The notes beneath the pieces are model-generated. The model saw only the letters and a program-made list of their open reading frames with translations. It was not told the DNA's origin and made no database searches. Below are positions 16,664 to 27,006 of a DNA stretch of 64,000 bases, one piece after another. The stretch's first letter is position 1, and each line of letters starts with the position of its first letter. The stretch is taken from the NCBI RefSeq assembly GCF_025060755.1, contig NZ_JANYUY010000018.1:57958-121957 (forward strand). The letters are read 5' to 3'. Both the position numbers and the translations under genes were made by a program. Source of the DNA: Paenibacillus doosanensis. Its GTDB lineage: Bacteria; Bacillota; Bacilli; Paenibacillales; NBRC-103111.

Positions 16664-19005
16664 CCCTGTATTCCCTTGTAGGATGACGGCGACACTCCCA
16701 TCGTCCTTTTAAAGGCGCGGCGGAACGAATGTGTGCTATTGTAGCCTGCCTGCACCGCGATACTGTCGATGGACGCCGAGCCTTGCATAATCAATCGGCA
16801 TGCAAGCGAGATGCGCAGCTTTTCCAAATAGGAGCTGAACGTTTCCCCGGATTGCTCTTTGAAAAACTGCGACAAGTACGATTCCGACAAATTAAAATGA
16901 GAAGCGATCGCGTATAAGCTAATATTCGGGTCCTGAAAATGATCGTTGATATAAGCCACTATTTTGTCCAGGAGATGCGTATTCCGGCTTTTCTTGTTTC
17001 TCTCGTTCGAGCGGCAAAGGTGATGGAATTGAAGGAAGATCTCTCGCAGGATCGGCTCGGTGCCGGAGAAGTCCGGCACGAAACCGGGGTCGTTCTCCTC
17101 CGCGATAAAGTGATGTCCGAGCTCATCCTTCAGCTTAAGCTCCGTCGCCTGCAGCTCGCTGAACAGATGCTGCTTCATACCGGCGGACAACGTCCGGGTC
17201 AAGAAGTTCTCGTTGTGCAGATGCTGCAAAATGTGGGCAAGCTCCGTGGAGTTCCCCGCCTTAATGACATTCATGAGGCGGATCTCCACTTCCGTCGGAT
17301 AATAATAGCCGGTCTGCTCTTTGGCCATCCGGGCATACCACACGATGGCCGACTTGTCGCTGTCTGCCACATGGCTGTCGGTGACGGCCAGCTTCGCTTC
17401 CTGGTACGAATAGTGCACATCGAGCAGGTCCTCATAGATGCTGCCGATGCCAATCATCGGTACGATGACATACCGCTCCTTGATGTCCCGGTTAATTCGG
17501 AGGAAAAGGTCGTCCAAGTCACCGGCAAAGGTCCTCTTTTCCATAACGTCGGATCGAATCAAGATCGCGAGTTCATTCTCATGCATCGTGTGAACATATC
17601 CTCTTTCTTGAAGGTGATCACGAATGATCCCCTCTATCAATGCCCGGAGGATGTTCAATTCTTCCAAGCTCTCTGCATTGAGCACTTCGTTATGTTTATA
17701 AATACGGAGCACAGCAATGGCAAAGCCATTCCCGTGCATCTCGAGACCTGCATGAACCAGCATCGCATGCATTTGTGCGCGGTCCTCGAACTCGCCCTTG
17801 AACAGCCGTTCGATGAACACGTTTTTGAGCGTATCTGCCTGTCGCTGCAGCATTTGCTGCAGCGATTGATTGTTATCGATCAGCCGGGCAATGCTCGTCT
17901 GTAAATAATCGACTTCATTCGGCCTCTCGGACTGCTCCGGCTTGCTGCCGAGCGGGTCGTTGCCCCAGAACGCTTTGAGGACCGTGACGATATCTTTCCA
18001 CGGCTTAGAGTGCCTGTAGGACATCCACAAGGAAATGATCGTGCCGACGACGAGCGTCCCTGCGGCGACGGACAGTGCAATCGTGCGAATGTAATTGACC
18101 TTGCCCATCACTTGTTCAATCGGCAAGGACACCACGTATGTCAAGTTGTTGTAAGCCGAACGGGTGTAGACGAAAAGATGGTCTTCTCCCCCTATTTCAG
18201 CATGCATATAGCCGTGCTGCTCGGTCGCGCTGCGAATTTTCGCCGGGATGGGAACGTCCGCGCTTGCGGTGACGACTTCGCCCTTGTCATTCAGGATGGT
18301 GAACGTCTGACCGTCTGTTTCCTCTGTTCCGTCGATTCCGACAAGCTTCATAATATCCTTGTCCTCCATCGCGAATACGACCACGGCTTGTATCTCTTGG
18401 TTCATGCCAAGCGGCAGTGATGTCATGTATGTGATGCCCGACGTCTCTTTCCCTTCCACCCGTACATTCCGGGAAGGGAGCATATCGCGCAAATGCGGCT
18501 TATCGAACAGGAACGCATGCCACTCCTCGTACGGCATGCCCTCATATTGAAACTCGTCTTGATAAAATGTGCTTGACGAGTCGGTCATTTGGACTTTGGA
18601 GAACACGAGGTCGCTGTTTTTTAGCACAACGAAAAACGTATTCGTGAATGCGCTTCCAGTTAAAGCCGAAGAATGAAAGTCTTTATAATAATTCCATATA
18701 TCGAAGAGCTCCGGAGAGTTGCCGAGAGGCTTGCGTAAATGATACAGTCCCATTAAGCGTGAATCGTAGGATAGCTTAATCGCCGCTTCGTCCATATCCG
18801 TCCATTGCTTGTCGAGCATATCCCGCGCTTGTTCCAAAATGTACAGCTTGGCTTCGCGGGACTGAGTCTCCACGATTTGAACCGCTTCGTAATAGGTAAA
18901 GCTCGACAGCACGATCGGGATGATCAGCATGGATAAGAAGGAGATCATAAAGCGTTTGAACACATTGTTGTTGCTGGACTTACCACGCAAGAGCATCCGA
19001 GCCAC
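16660..19005 (-). CDS. Membrane-anchored AraC-family regulator (YesS/YtdP type)
   Basis: 781 residues. One membrane helix at about 18-36 (FMISFLSMLIIPIVLSSF), an extracellular Cache-like sensor to about 295, a second helix at about 300-325 (TIALSVAAGTLVVGTIISLW), a cytoplasmic linker, and a C-terminal AraC DNA-binding domain with two helix-turn-helices (ISLYAIASHFNLSESYLSQF and IDSIAVQAGYNSTHSFRRAF). There is no phosphorylation domain, so the sensor probably acts on DNA directly from the membrane. It lies tail to tail with the pectin importer and is its likely activator. The start may be GTG 19005 or ATG 18996; neither has a strong ribosome site. Confidence 0.9.
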   Translation of the reverse strand: MARMLLRGKSSNNNVFKRFMISFLSMLIIPIVLSSFTYYEAVQIVETQSREAKLYILEQARDMLDKQWTDMDEAAIKLSYDSRLMGLYHLRKPLGNSPELFDIWNYYKDFHSSALTGSAFTNTFFVVLKNSDLVFSKVQMTDSSSTFYQDEFQYEGMPYEEWHAFLFDKPHLRDMLPSRNVRVEGKETSGITYMTSLPLGMNQEIQAVVVFAMEDKDIMKLVGIDGTEETDGQTFTILNDKGEVVTASADVPIPAKIRSATEQHGYMHAEIGGEDHLFVYTRSAYNNLTYVVSLPIEQVMGKVNYIRTIALSVAAGTLVVGTIISLWMSYRHSKPWKDIVTVLKAFWGNDPLGSKPEQSERPNEVDYLQTSIARLIDNNQSLQQMLQRQADTLKNVFIERLFKGEFEDRAQMHAMLVHAGLEMHGNGFAIAVLRIYKHNEVLNAESLEELNILRALIEGIIRDHLQERGYVHTMHENELAILIRSDVMEKRTFAGDLDDLFLRINRDIKERYVIVPMIGIGSIYEDLLDVHYSYQEAKLAVTDSHVADSDKSAIVWYARMAKEQTGYYYPTEVEIRLMNVIKAGNSTELAHILQHLHNENFLTRTLSAGMKQHLFSELQATELKLKDELGHHFIAEENDPGFVPDFSGTEPILREIFLQFHHLCRSNERNKKSRNTHLLDKIVAYINDHFQDPNISLYAIASHFNLSESYLSQFFKEQSGETFSSYLEKLRISLACRLIMQGSASIDSIAVQAGYNSTHSFRRAFKRTMGVSPSSYKGIQG

Positions 19006-19080
19006 CCCATGATATGCAGTATTATCTGGTTATTTTACCATATCAGATAAACCTTTGTGAAAAAAATGAGAAAATGACTT

Positions 19081-19311
19081 TGCGAAGGGCGAACGAAGCT
19101 CCGGCTCGATCGGCTGAACGTACAGCGGTCGACAGTCGAGCGGCTGCAGGCCGCCGGCGACGCCAACGTGCATTTTCTCGACGGAGGGACGCTGCTCGGC
19201 GATTCGCTTTATGAGGAGTGCACCGTTGACGGCGTTCATCCGACCGATCTCGGCTTTCACCGAATGGCGGAATCGCTGGAGCCCGCCATCCGCAGTCTGC
19301 TCGAAGGTTGA
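19081..19311 (+). pseudogene. C-terminal relic of an SGNH/GDSL hydrolase
   Basis: The frame ending TGA 19309-19311 reads LDGGTLLGDSLYEECTVDG, VHPTDLGFHRMAES and so on. DGVHPTDLGF holds the Asp-His part of the catalytic triad of SGNH esterases and is followed by the usual C-terminal helix. Nothing of the N-terminal Ser block is present: the frame closes upstream at a stop at 19075-19077. SGNH enzymes in pectin loci often de-acetylate rhamnogalacturonan, so this was probably a lost member of the same locus. The remainder of the 19006-19469 gap holds nothing else I recognise. Confidence 0.7.
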
Positions 19312-19469
19312 AGAAAGCCTCTTGCCGTAATAGCTGAAGAGCAATCGAGCCCTGCCGCCGATGACGGGAACTGCCGGCATGCGATTATCGGTCTATGGAA
19401 GCTCTAGGCAACGAATATATTAGCCGAATATATTGCGATTTCTGCTACGATCATTTTATCGTTGGTGGG

Positions 19470-19793
19470 TTATTTTTCGTCTGCTTTTTCAAAGTAAACA
19501 ATTTCACCTAGTCGAATATGGTGCATTTTTTGATTAACTGTAAGAGCTACGTGGTCAATGAAAACATCATCTAGAGTACCTACCAGCTTGCCGACAGTTG
19601 TCGTAATGACGACCTTTAAACCTTTGTGCCGGATCAAATGCTCAGTAAATTTGGGTTCCACAGCAGTCGTGTACACAATATTTTTCGGCAATACTAAGGT
19701 TTCCTTGCGTTGTAGAACTTCGTTCCTAGAATATTGCGGAACCGGGTATGAGGCATAGGGTTGCGGATTACCATAGTATACAAATCTATTCAT
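19470..19793 (-). CDS. DUF2642-like small protein
   Basis: 107 residues. The first 35 are Pro/Tyr/Asn-rich (NPQPYASYPVPQYS); the rest is a small beta-barrel-like domain, LKVVITTTVGKLVGTLDDVF..DHVALTVNQKMHHIRLGEIVYF, that matches the DUF2642/YuzF-like pattern of Bacillales proteins linked to spores. It stands alone. The family call is from memory of the domain pattern and its cellular role is unknown. Confidence 0.65.
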   Translation of the reverse strand: MNRFVYYGNPQPYASYPVPQYSRNEVLQRKETLVLPKNIVYTTAVEPKFTEHLIRHKGLKVVITTTVGKLVGTLDDVFIDHVALTVNQKMHHIRLGEIVYFEKADEK

Positions 19794-20137
19794 GTGTTGA
19801 GTACTCCTTCGTCATGAATTGAATAACACCTTTATAACTTATGGCAAATACCTATATGTGTTCCGATAAGTGACAAGTAACCATCTATTGGCTTCAGTTG
19901 GTCCGGTATTCGGCAATATTTTTGTCTTTCAACTCGATATTTTATTGCCTGTCAGAGCCCAGGGTTCGTCGTCTACCAAGATAACTCTAAGCTTTGTATA
20001 CCATTTTAATCAACGCAAATTTGACACTTGTCGAGGAAAAAAATGATATTTTCTATTCCTTTGCCGGACTGCGTTCACTTCATTTTTTCTTACCGCAGTC
20101 GTTTAAAGCGACGGTTGTTTTAGCATAAAAAATGAAA

Positions 20138-20161
20138 ATGGCTGCCTTTAACAGCAGCCAT
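20138..20161 (-). terminator. Terminator after the small Cys-rich gene
   Basis: Perfect 8-bp stem ATGGCTGC / GCAGCCAT with an 8-nt loop; on the minus strand it is followed by TTTCATTTTTTAT. It ends the gene at 20196-20459. The rest of the 19794-20195 gap is AT-rich and holds nothing else recognised. Confidence 0.8.
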
Positions 20162-20195
20162 CTTAGTCAACTTTCGCCATGCTTCTAACTCCCGC

Positions 20196-20459
20196 TTACC
20201 ATTTCGGGTTTAAAGGAGAGGGGCAGTGGCGCCCCTTAATTTTAGTTCGGATCTGTACAAGACAACCGCAATATTTACATGTGCCTCCGTGCGTATAAGC
20301 CTCGCAGCTCATACATAGAGATAGTCTCCTATTGCTGGTTTCTTCGTCGGCCAGCTCGATATTTCCCGACTTGATCAGCATCTGCAGCATTCCCTCGAGC
20401 TTTTCCGGCGTCACTTCAATGGTTTCCGAGCAATCCCTGCACGGGCCTTGTTTTGCCAT
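20196..20459 (-). CDS. Small Cys-rich DUF6171-like protein
   Basis: 87 residues, with GGGAGG 6 bases before ATG 20459. Eight cysteines: CRDC near the N-terminus, then CMSC and a C-terminal CKYCGC plus one near the end (GRHCPSPLNPKW). This looks like a pair of zinc ribbons or knuckles. The gene follows the arabinofuranosidase by 14 bp on the same strand and may be transcribed with it, but a functional link is not evident. The family name is recalled, not searched. Confidence 0.7.
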   Translation of the reverse strand: MAKQGPCRDCSETIEVTPEKLEGMLQMLIKSGNIELADEETSNRRLSLCMSCEAYTHGGTCKYCGCLVQIRTKIKGRHCPSPLNPKW

Positions 20460-20473
20460 CCGGCGCCTCCCGT

Positions 20474-22006
20474 TTAATTTAATGTCAGGACAACAACGGA
20501 CATAGGCGGAATATCCGCATGGAAGCTTTCCTTATTCAGCTGTACGCCGGTGAATGGCTCTGGTTTAACCTGATCGGGATGTTCAAACGTATTATGGCTG
20601 TTCATCGAGGACGAGGTTAAAATTCTCCCGGATACTTCTTTGGCGATGAAATCGCCGATGCCGCAATCGACCTGCGCCGGATTTCTCGGGTCTGTATTGC
20701 AAAGGGTGATATGCAGCTTGCCTGCGGCATCCTTGGATGCGGATACGCTTAGCTGAGGAACTTCCTCCCCTTTATAATTGTATTTGCCTGTAAGAAGCTC
20801 AATCGGCTGCAAAATGGCGTCTTGATGTACGTTGAACATCTCGAATACGTGATAGGTCGGCGTCAGAATCATCTTGTCCCCTTCCGTTAAAATCACGGCC
20901 TGCAGGACATTGATCGTCTGGGCGATGTTAGCCATTCTCACGCGATCGCAGTGGTTGTTGAAAATATTCAAGCTGATCGCCGCGGAGACAGCGTCTCTCA
21001 TGGTGTTTTGCTGATACAGGAACCCGGGGTTCGTGCCGGGCTCCACATCAAACCAGGTGCCCCATTCGTCGATGATCAGCGCCACTTTCTTCTCAGGGTC
21101 GTATTTATCCATGATTGCCGAGTGCTTTTCTACAAGCTCTTCCGTAAAATAGGCGGCTTTCATGATGCCAAACCATTCGCTCTCGTCAAAATCTACGGCC
21201 TGCCCTCTTACAGCATCCGGATTTTTCAAATAGATCTTGTTCCCGTCAGGATTTGTTAGGACGATGCTGTGATCCATTACCCTCGTGTAATAGTGAAGCG
21301 CCAGCCCATCCATAAAATGTCCCGCTTCCCTCATCAGGACTTCCGTCCAGTGATAATTGTCCCCTCGGGGACCGGCAGCGATTTTATAAATGGAATTTTC
21401 CCCATAATCCCTTACATAAGTGCTGTACTGCCGGTAAAGATCGGCATAATACTCGGCCCGCATTCTGCCGCCGCAGCCCCAGTTTTCGTTGCCTACACCG
21501 AAATACGTCAGCTTCCAAGGATGTTCTCTTCCATTAGCTTTTCGCAAATTCGCCATAGGGGATTCGCCATCGAAGGTCATATATTCCACCCATTGCTGCA
21601 TTTCGTAAACGGTGCCGCTTCCGACATTCCCGCAAATATATGGCTCGGTTTCAATCATCTCACAAAAATCGAAAAATTCATGGGTGCCGAAGTGATTATT
21701 TTCAACTACTCCGCCCCAATGCGTGTTGATCATGCGGGCTCTTTCTTCCTTCGGTCCAATGCCGTCCCTCCAGTGGTATTCATCGGCAAAGCACCCTCCC
21801 GGCCAGCGCAGGATCGGAACCTTCAAATCTTTTAATGCCTGAACGACATCATCTCTTATTCCGCGTGTGTTTGGAATCGGCGAGTCCTCTCCGACCCAAA
21901 TACCCTCGTAGATACAGCGGCCCAAATGCTCGGCAAAATGTCCGTAAATATTTTTGTCGATTTTGTGCGTTCCAGCTTTCGTATCAATTTTGACGACGTT
22001 TTTCAT
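20474..22006 (-). CDS. abfA: Alpha-L-arabinofuranosidase, glycoside hydrolase family 51
   Basis: 510 residues from ATG 22006; GGAGGAA lies 7 bases before it, inside a spurious longer frame starting at 22021. The (beta/alpha)8 catalytic domain shows [15 protein letters not shown] at residues 65-79, GVGNENWG with the acid/base Glu174, and IIDEWGTW with the nucleophile Glu314; a beta-sandwich follows to the end. There is no signal peptide, so it works inside the cell, releasing arabinose from imported arabino-oligosaccharides. It is the last enzyme gene of an operon that begins with the histidine kinase at 28830. Confidence 0.95.
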   Translation of the reverse strand: MKNVVKIDTKAGTHKIDKNIYGHFAEHLGRCIYEGIWVGEDSPIPNTRGIRDDVVQALKDLKVPILRWPGGCFADEYHWRDGIGPKEERARMINTHWGGVVENNHFGTHEFFDFCEMIETEPYICGNVGSGTVYEMQQWVEYMTFDGESPMANLRKANGREHPWKLTYFGVGNENWGCGGRMRAEYYADLYRQYSTYVRDYGENSIYKIAAGPRGDNYHWTEVLMREAGHFMDGLALHYYTRVMDHSIVLTNPDGNKIYLKNPDAVRGQAVDFDESEWFGIMKAAYFTEELVEKHSAIMDKYDPEKKVALIIDEWGTWFDVEPGTNPGFLYQQNTMRDAVSAAISLNIFNNHCDRVRMANIAQTINVLQAVILTEGDKMILTPTYHVFEMFNVHQDAILQPIELLTGKYNYKGEEVPQLSVSASKDAAGKLHITLCNTDPRNPAQVDCGIGDFIAKEVSGRILTSSSMNSHNTFEHPDQVKPEPFTGVQLNKESFHADIPPMSVVVLTLN

Positions 22007-22046
22007 GTTTTGTTCCTCCATTTTTTCCTGAGTTTTTATGTTATTG

Positions 22047-22078
22047 ACATGAATCAGCCTTGAACATGAATCAGCCTT
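22047..22078. repeat. 15-bp direct repeat, period 17, over the permease stop
   Basis: ACATGAATCAGCCTT occurs at 22047-22061 and 22064-22078; the second copy contains the stop codon of the permease at 22071. It looks like a recent slippage duplication in the 64-bp gap before the arabinofuranosidase gene. Confidence 0.8.
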
Positions 22079-22913
22079 TGACCCCGCCGGTAGTCAGGCC
22101 GGAAATGAACGATCGCTGATTTAGCAGAAACAGGATGATGATCGGAATCGTGGCGAGTACGGCACCGGATATGAGCACGTCGTAATTGTTGCCGTAAGGG
22201 GTGAGCAGCGACGATAACCCGATCGGCAAAGTAAACATGCTGTTGGTACGCAGCACGATCAGCGGCCAGACCAGACTGTTCCAGTTCTGCATGGCGAGCA
22301 GAATGCCCATTGCCCCGAAGGCCGGCTTCATTAACGGAGCCATGATCCGGAAGAAGATGCCGTACTCCGTGCAGCCGTCGATCCTTCCCGCATCTATGAA
22401 ATCTTTGGACAGTCCCGTCACAAATTGCCGGAAAAAGAAGATCGCCATGGGCGAGACCACAAACGGCAGGATGACGCCGGCATACGTATTGATGATCCCC
22501 ATCTTGACCGTCAGTTTGTACAGCGGCAGCATTAAAATTTCTAGCGGCACCATCATGACGAACAAGACCATGACGAAGATCATATTCCGGCCTTTGAACC
22601 GGTAGGCTCCAAGCGCGTAACCGACCATAGACGAAAAGAAGAGAGAACAAACCGTATACAAAATGACAATCAAAAGGCTGTTTTTATACCAGGACAAATA
22701 TATGCTCTTGCTTGTAAATAGGAGCTTGTAGTTGTCAAAACTCATCAGCGCGGGAACGATCCGTAAATCCATGCCGCTCCTGAACAGTTCCTTCGAGCTC
22801 TTGAATGAAGCCAAGAACATGTAGTAGAGCGGAAACAGCATCGCAACGCTGACGATGGCGAAAAAAACAATGATTAAGACAGCCCCTACTGTTTTTTTGG
22901 ATTTTATGCCCAT
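22071..22913 (-). CDS. ABC transporter permease, MalG/AraQ type
   Basis: 280 residues with six membrane segments; the first ([20 protein letters not shown]) follows a short cytoplasmic start. The EAA loop [20 protein letters not shown] and the final [12 protein letters not shown] are typical of the MalG side of family-1 sugar importers. It begins 2 bp after the stop of its partner at 22916. With the GH51 enzyme downstream, arabino-oligosaccharides are the likely cargo. Confidence 0.93.
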   Translation of the reverse strand: MGIKSKKTVGAVLIIVFFAIVSVAMLFPLYYMFLASFKSSKELFRSGMDLRIVPALMSFDNYKLLFTSKSIYLSWYKNSLLIVILYTVCSLFFSSMVGYALGAYRFKGRNMIFVMVLFVMMVPLEILMLPLYKLTVKMGIINTYAGVILPFVVSPMAIFFFRQFVTGLSKDFIDAGRIDGCTEYGIFFRIMAPLMKPAFGAMGILLAMQNWNSLVWPLIVLRTNSMFTLPIGLSSLLTPYGNNYDVLISGAVLATIPIIILFLLNQRSFISGLTTGGVKG

Positions 22914-22915
22914 AC

Positions 22916-23863
22916 TTAATCACTGTCCTTTTTGAAGAGTCCGAACATTTTCAGCTGCACCAGGTTAATGACCAGCACGATGAGCAGCAGGGTAATGCCG
23001 ATGGCTGAGCCAAATCCCATGTCATTGCGTTGGAAAGCCTGCTGGTAGATGTACCTGACGATCGTCAGACCGATATCGGCGGGCATGCCTTCGTTCCAGA
23101 ACACGTAGCTTTCCCCGAACATCCGGTAGCCCTCGAAGATCGCGATTGTCATCGTATAAATAATGATGGGCTTCAAAAGCGGCAGGGTGATGGCAAAAAA
23201 CCTTTTAACGGTACCGGCTCCATCGATTTCTGCAGACTCGTACAATTCTTCCGGAATGGCTTGCAGACCGGCAAGGTAATACACCATATTGATGCCTGCA
23301 TGTCTCCATAGATTCAAAATTATCATGAGCATCATCCCCGTCCAGTAGTTCAACGCCCATTTTTGCGGAGGAAGACCCATTTTAATCAGCAGCGAGTTCA
23401 TCAATGCGGTGTCCAGTTCGCCGAACATCAGCCGAAACGAAACGCCCGCAACGATAACGGAGGTCAATGCCGGAATAAAGATGGAAGCCTTAAATAAATT
23501 TCTGCCCTTGACCACTTTGGCATTCAAAATAACCGCAAAAACAATAGGAATAGGGATCAACAGCAAAACAGTAAATATCGTGTAGAGAGTATTCGTTTTC
23601 AAGGCATTGTAGAAATGGACATCGAATAATCGCTTATAGTTATCCAGTCCGATAAACTTGGCGTCATTAAATCCCGTAATTTCTTGAAAGCTCATCATCA
23701 CCGTCGAGAAAGTCGGATATAGAAAGAAGATCAGAAACGTCAATATAAAAGGGGATGCAAAAATGTAAGGAGCCAGCTTTTCGGAGTAAAATAACTTCCT
23801 CAAGCTGAATTTATTGGGCATCCCGGTTTGTCCGTAACGCGTATTGACTGCGCTTTTGGCCAA
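22916..23863 (-). CDS. ABC transporter permease, MalF/AraP type
   Basis: 315 residues from a TTG start at 23863 with GGAGGTGG upstream. First membrane segment YIFASPFILTFLIFFLYP; the EAA loop YESAEIDGAGTVKRFFAITL is near residue 225. It pairs with the permease at 22071. It follows the binding-protein gene by 73 bp on the same strand. Confidence 0.93.
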   Translation of the reverse strand: MAKSAVNTRYGQTGMPNKFSLRKLFYSEKLAPYIFASPFILTFLIFFLYPTFSTVMMSFQEITGFNDAKFIGLDNYKRLFDVHFYNALKTNTLYTIFTVLLLIPIPIVFAVILNAKVVKGRNLFKASIFIPALTSVIVAGVSFRLMFGELDTALMNSLLIKMGLPPQKWALNYWTGMMLMIILNLWRHAGINMVYYLAGLQAIPEELYESAEIDGAGTVKRFFAITLPLLKPIIIYTMTIAIFEGYRMFGESYVFWNEGMPADIGLTIVRYIYQQAFQRNDMGFGSAIGITLLLIVLVINLVQLKMFGLFKKDSD

Positions 23864-23936
23864 AAAACCACCTCCAATCCGGATGGTGGACGGCAGCCGA
23901 AACCGCGCCGGATATCAGCTGCCATCCGTCCGAGCA

Positions 23937-25268
23937 TTACTTTTTCTGCTTGCGCAGCTCATCGGCCGCTGCCTTCAGCGCCTGTTCCGGGGTCTGGCTC
24001 TGATCCTTCAACGACTTGAACATGACACTGGAATTCACGAGATCCTGTGCGGCGGTGCTAAGTTCAGTCATGTTGGGCGATTTAATTTCGTCCTTCATCT
24101 GAAGCAGCACATTAAACACGTTTTCGTTTGCGAAGTACTCGTCAGGCTTCTGCAGCTCCGGTGAGTCCCATACATCCCATCTCGGAGGATCGAAATTAAG
24201 CTCCTGCCAGATCCTGATATTAGCCTCCTTCGTCATCTTGGCATAGGCAAGAAATTGCATCGCAACTTCCTGATTCTTACTCTGCTTCGTCACCGATGTG
24301 GCCGTGCCGCCCATTCCGGCGGATCTGGAGTTTCCTTGCTCAAACACGGGCAGTGGGCGAACCTGAATTTTCCCCTTCAAGTCGGGCATATAGGCTAAAA
24401 ACCGGCTCATATACCACATAGGCATGACCAGAGCAGCCATTTCGCCTTTATTCATAAAGCTGAAAAATTCTTCCTTGGTCGTATCTCCACCCGGCATAGC
24501 TACCGCGATTTTATCCTTGTACATCATGTCCTTCATGGCGTTCAAGGTCTTGATGTTGATTTCGTTATCCAAAATCACGTTTCCATCCTTATCGAGATAG
24601 TCGGAGCCTCTCTGGACGATCATCGGCCAGAACGGCCGCTGGTTCGTTACCTCGAAAGCGGTCATCGGCTTGCCGGTTGCGGCGACTACCTTCTTCCCCG
24701 CTTCGGTAAAATCATTCCAAGTCTTGATGTTATCCGCGTTTACGCCCGCTTTGTCCAAAAGCTCTTTATTGTAATAAACGACCGTTGCGCCTACGTGGAA
24801 AGGCAAGCCGTAAAGCTTGCCGTTTTTTGTGTAAATATCGAGCCGGGATTGAACGTATTTGTCCTTCACCGGTTCGACGAGCTTGTTCAGCTCCACCAAT
24901 TGAATGTCGCCTTTCATGAAATTGGAGAAGAAATTGACATTAATATCGACAATATCCGGCGCTCCTACTCCCGATTGCAAAGCGATTAAAAGCTTATTGT
25001 GCATTTCCGCATTAGGATAATTGTCCACCGTTAGTTCGATCGGCTGCTCGGGATGATCCTTTTTCCACAATTCTGCCGTCTTTTGATAGTATTTCTGGTG
25101 CAATTCGTTCGATGTCCATAAATTCAGCGCAACCGGCTTGCCTGGCTTCTGACCGTCATTCGCCGTTTCGCCCTGGGCCGATTGCGATCCCTCGTCGCCG
25201 GTACACCCTGACAGAACGGACGTCAGCAGCACGGACATGCTTAAAGCCATAATGGACGTCCTTTTCAT
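23937..25268 (-). CDS. Sugar-binding lipoprotein of the arabinoside importer
   Basis: 443 residues. Lipobox VLSGC near residue 22, then a Gln/Gly/Asp-rich tether and a MalE-like fold (LNLWTSNELHQKYYQKTAEL, GLPFHVGATVVYYNKELLDK, TWNDFTEAGKKVVAATGKP, GMGGTATSVTKQSKNQEVAM). AAGGGGAGATGACAACGC precedes the ATG. The gene lies directly downstream of the two-component pair, the usual place for a gene under YesN-type control. Confidence 0.93.
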   Translation of the reverse strand: MKRTSIMALSMSVLLTSVLSGCTGDEGSQSAQGETANDGQKPGKPVALNLWTSNELHQKYYQKTAELWKKDHPEQPIELTVDNYPNAEMHNKLLIALQSGVGAPDIVDINVNFFSNFMKGDIQLVELNKLVEPVKDKYVQSRLDIYTKNGKLYGLPFHVGATVVYYNKELLDKAGVNADNIKTWNDFTEAGKKVVAATGKPMTAFEVTNQRPFWPMIVQRGSDYLDKDGNVILDNEINIKTLNAMKDMMYKDKIAVAMPGGDTTKEEFFSFMNKGEMAALVMPMWYMSRFLAYMPDLKGKIQVRPLPVFEQGNSRSAGMGGTATSVTKQSKNQEVAMQFLAYAKMTKEANIRIWQELNFDPPRWDVWDSPELQKPDEYFANENVFNVLLQMKDEIKSPNMTELSTAAQDLVNSSVMFKSLKDQSQTPEQALKAAADELRKQKK

Positions 25269-25367
25269 GCGTTGTCATCTCCCCTTTGAATCACAAATTG
25301 GTTTCCCTCTTCGGTTACCTATTTTCATTGTAAGAAAATTCAGTTCACTTCGAACTGCAATTTTTTA

Positions 25368-27005
25368 TCATCTACTATAACTTTTTGATCTCTGTTCATA
25401 TTCCAACGGTGTCATCCCTACAATCTCCTTGAACACCCGGAAAAAGTAATTGTAATTGTTAAAGCCTACACGGCTTACGATTTCCTTCAGCTTGAGCTCT
25501 CCGTTCTCGATATGCAGCTTGGCATATTCCACCCGGACATGATTCGTGTATTCCGCAAATCCGATCCTGCACTCTTCTTTGAACAGCCTGCTGATATGCG
25601 GGCCGCTTACGCCGACGAAATCCGCGACATCGGTTAATGAAATGTTATGCTGGTAATTGCGGTGAATAAACTCAACGGCCTTACGGGTTACTTTGCTTAA
25701 TGTACCGTCGATTTTCATCAATTTGAGCATGGCGATCAGCTTCAGGTAAAGACCCAGCACCCACTCTTTGATATCCATCAAAGTCTCGTACTTCTGGATC
25801 ATATTGTAGGGGATGTCTTCGCTTGTATATAGGGTGGATATTTCCATCCCGATATCTTTGCAAACGTTGCCCACGATATGGATCAATTCGGCGCAGATCA
25901 TCTGCGTCGATTTGCTGCCCAGCCGCGAAGCTTTGATTTTATCAAAAATTTCATTAATCCGTTGTTTTACACGCTCCTCATCCTGATTTCTTAATGCGGT
26001 GTAAATCTCCTTTTCCATTTGAATATCCAGGCTGAAAAAAGACTCCACCGGCTTATTGATTGTGTTTTCAATGAAGATTCCGTCCTTGCCGTTGAAAAAC
26101 TTATCTCTCAGCATGGACTCTGCCTCGCGATACGCCCGGTGCAGCTCAAAGGCATCTCTGCAGGCTTGGCTTACACCGAAGCTCGCCGTAATATTCAAAT
26201 ACTTTTTGATTTGCGAGCGGATTCGATTCAGAATGCCATATTGTCTGTTGTAGACATACATCTTGCTATTGGTTTGGCCCAAAGAAAAAATCATGACAAA
26301 TTTTCCGTGGGCCCAATGATAAATAACGGACTTTTTCCAGTCATGGAGAATTTCCGCGGATATATCCAGAAACATTCGGAGGAATACATCCACTTCCTGA
26401 GGCGTGAATTTTTCTTCAATAAACCGAAAATCATCGATCTCCGCAACCGTTACCATCAGGTTTTCCATGTCGAGGCCGATATCCAGGGAGCTGAATTGCC
26501 TTTGAATCTCATTCGGATCCGTCAGGCTCCCCTCCAAAACCTTCCTCATGAACTCCCGTCCCAGAGCGGCCTTGCTCAAGGAAAGCTCCTCGGTAATCTC
26601 GTTTTGCCGTTCGCGTTCATTTCTATACTTGGCTATTGAGTTTGCGGCGGACTCCAGAATGTCCAACAACACGGACGCGTTCAGATGATGCTTCAGCACA
26701 TAATCGATGGCTCCCTTCTTCATGCTTTCCCGGACATAATCGAAATCATCATAGGCGCTCAGGGCAATGACCCGGACCTGGGGGCAATTTCTTTCAATAT
26801 AGTCAATCAGATCAACGCCGTTCATGGCGGGCATATTCATATCGGTGATGACTATATCAGGCATGTCCTTTTCCATTGATTGAATGGCGTTCATCCCATT
26901 GCTCGCTTCTCCGGAAATATAGAAACCGCGACTCTCCCAATCAATCATCGTCTTCAAATCGGTACGCGAATAAGCGCTGTCATCGACTATCAGTACCTTC
27001 AACAT
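25368..27005 (-). CDS. Response regulator with AraC DNA-binding domain (YesN type)
   Basis: 545 residues. Receiver domain 1-120 with acidic pair IVDD, phosphoacceptor Asp in VITDMNMPAMNG (about residue 55), Ser/Thr in IALSAYDDF and Lys in VLKHH. A long middle region follows, and a C-terminal AraC domain with helices ISLTDVADFVGVSGPHISRL and LKEIVSRVGFNNYNYFFRV. It starts one base after the kinase stop at 27007 (GGAGG upstream), so the pair is coupled. The likely role is to activate the importer and GH51 genes downstream when the kinase senses its sugar. Confidence 0.95.
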   Translation of the reverse strand: MLKVLIVDDSAYSRTDLKTMIDWESRGFYISGEASNGMNAIQSMEKDMPDIVITDMNMPAMNGVDLIDYIERNCPQVRVIALSAYDDFDYVRESMKKGAIDYVLKHHLNASVLLDILESAANSIAKYRNERERQNEITEELSLSKAALGREFMRKVLEGSLTDPNEIQRQFSSLDIGLDMENLMVTVAEIDDFRFIEEKFTPQEVDVFLRMFLDISAEILHDWKKSVIYHWAHGKFVMIFSLGQTNSKMYVYNRQYGILNRIRSQIKKYLNITASFGVSQACRDAFELHRAYREAESMLRDKFFNGKDGIFIENTINKPVESFFSLDIQMEKEIYTALRNQDEERVKQRINEIFDKIKASRLGSKSTQMICAELIHIVGNVCKDIGMEISTLYTSEDIPYNMIQKYETLMDIKEWVLGLYLKLIAMLKLMKIDGTLSKVTRKAVEFIHRNYQHNISLTDVADFVGVSGPHISRLFKEECRIGFAEYTNHVRVEYAKLHIENGELKLKEIVSRVGFNNYNYFFRVFKEIVGMTPLEYEQRSKSYSR

Positions 27006-27006
27006 A

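Noticed and set aside
16939..17904. 321-codon plus-strand frame inside the AraC gene
   Set aside because: Antisense to a protein with clear sensor and helix-turn-helix motifs.
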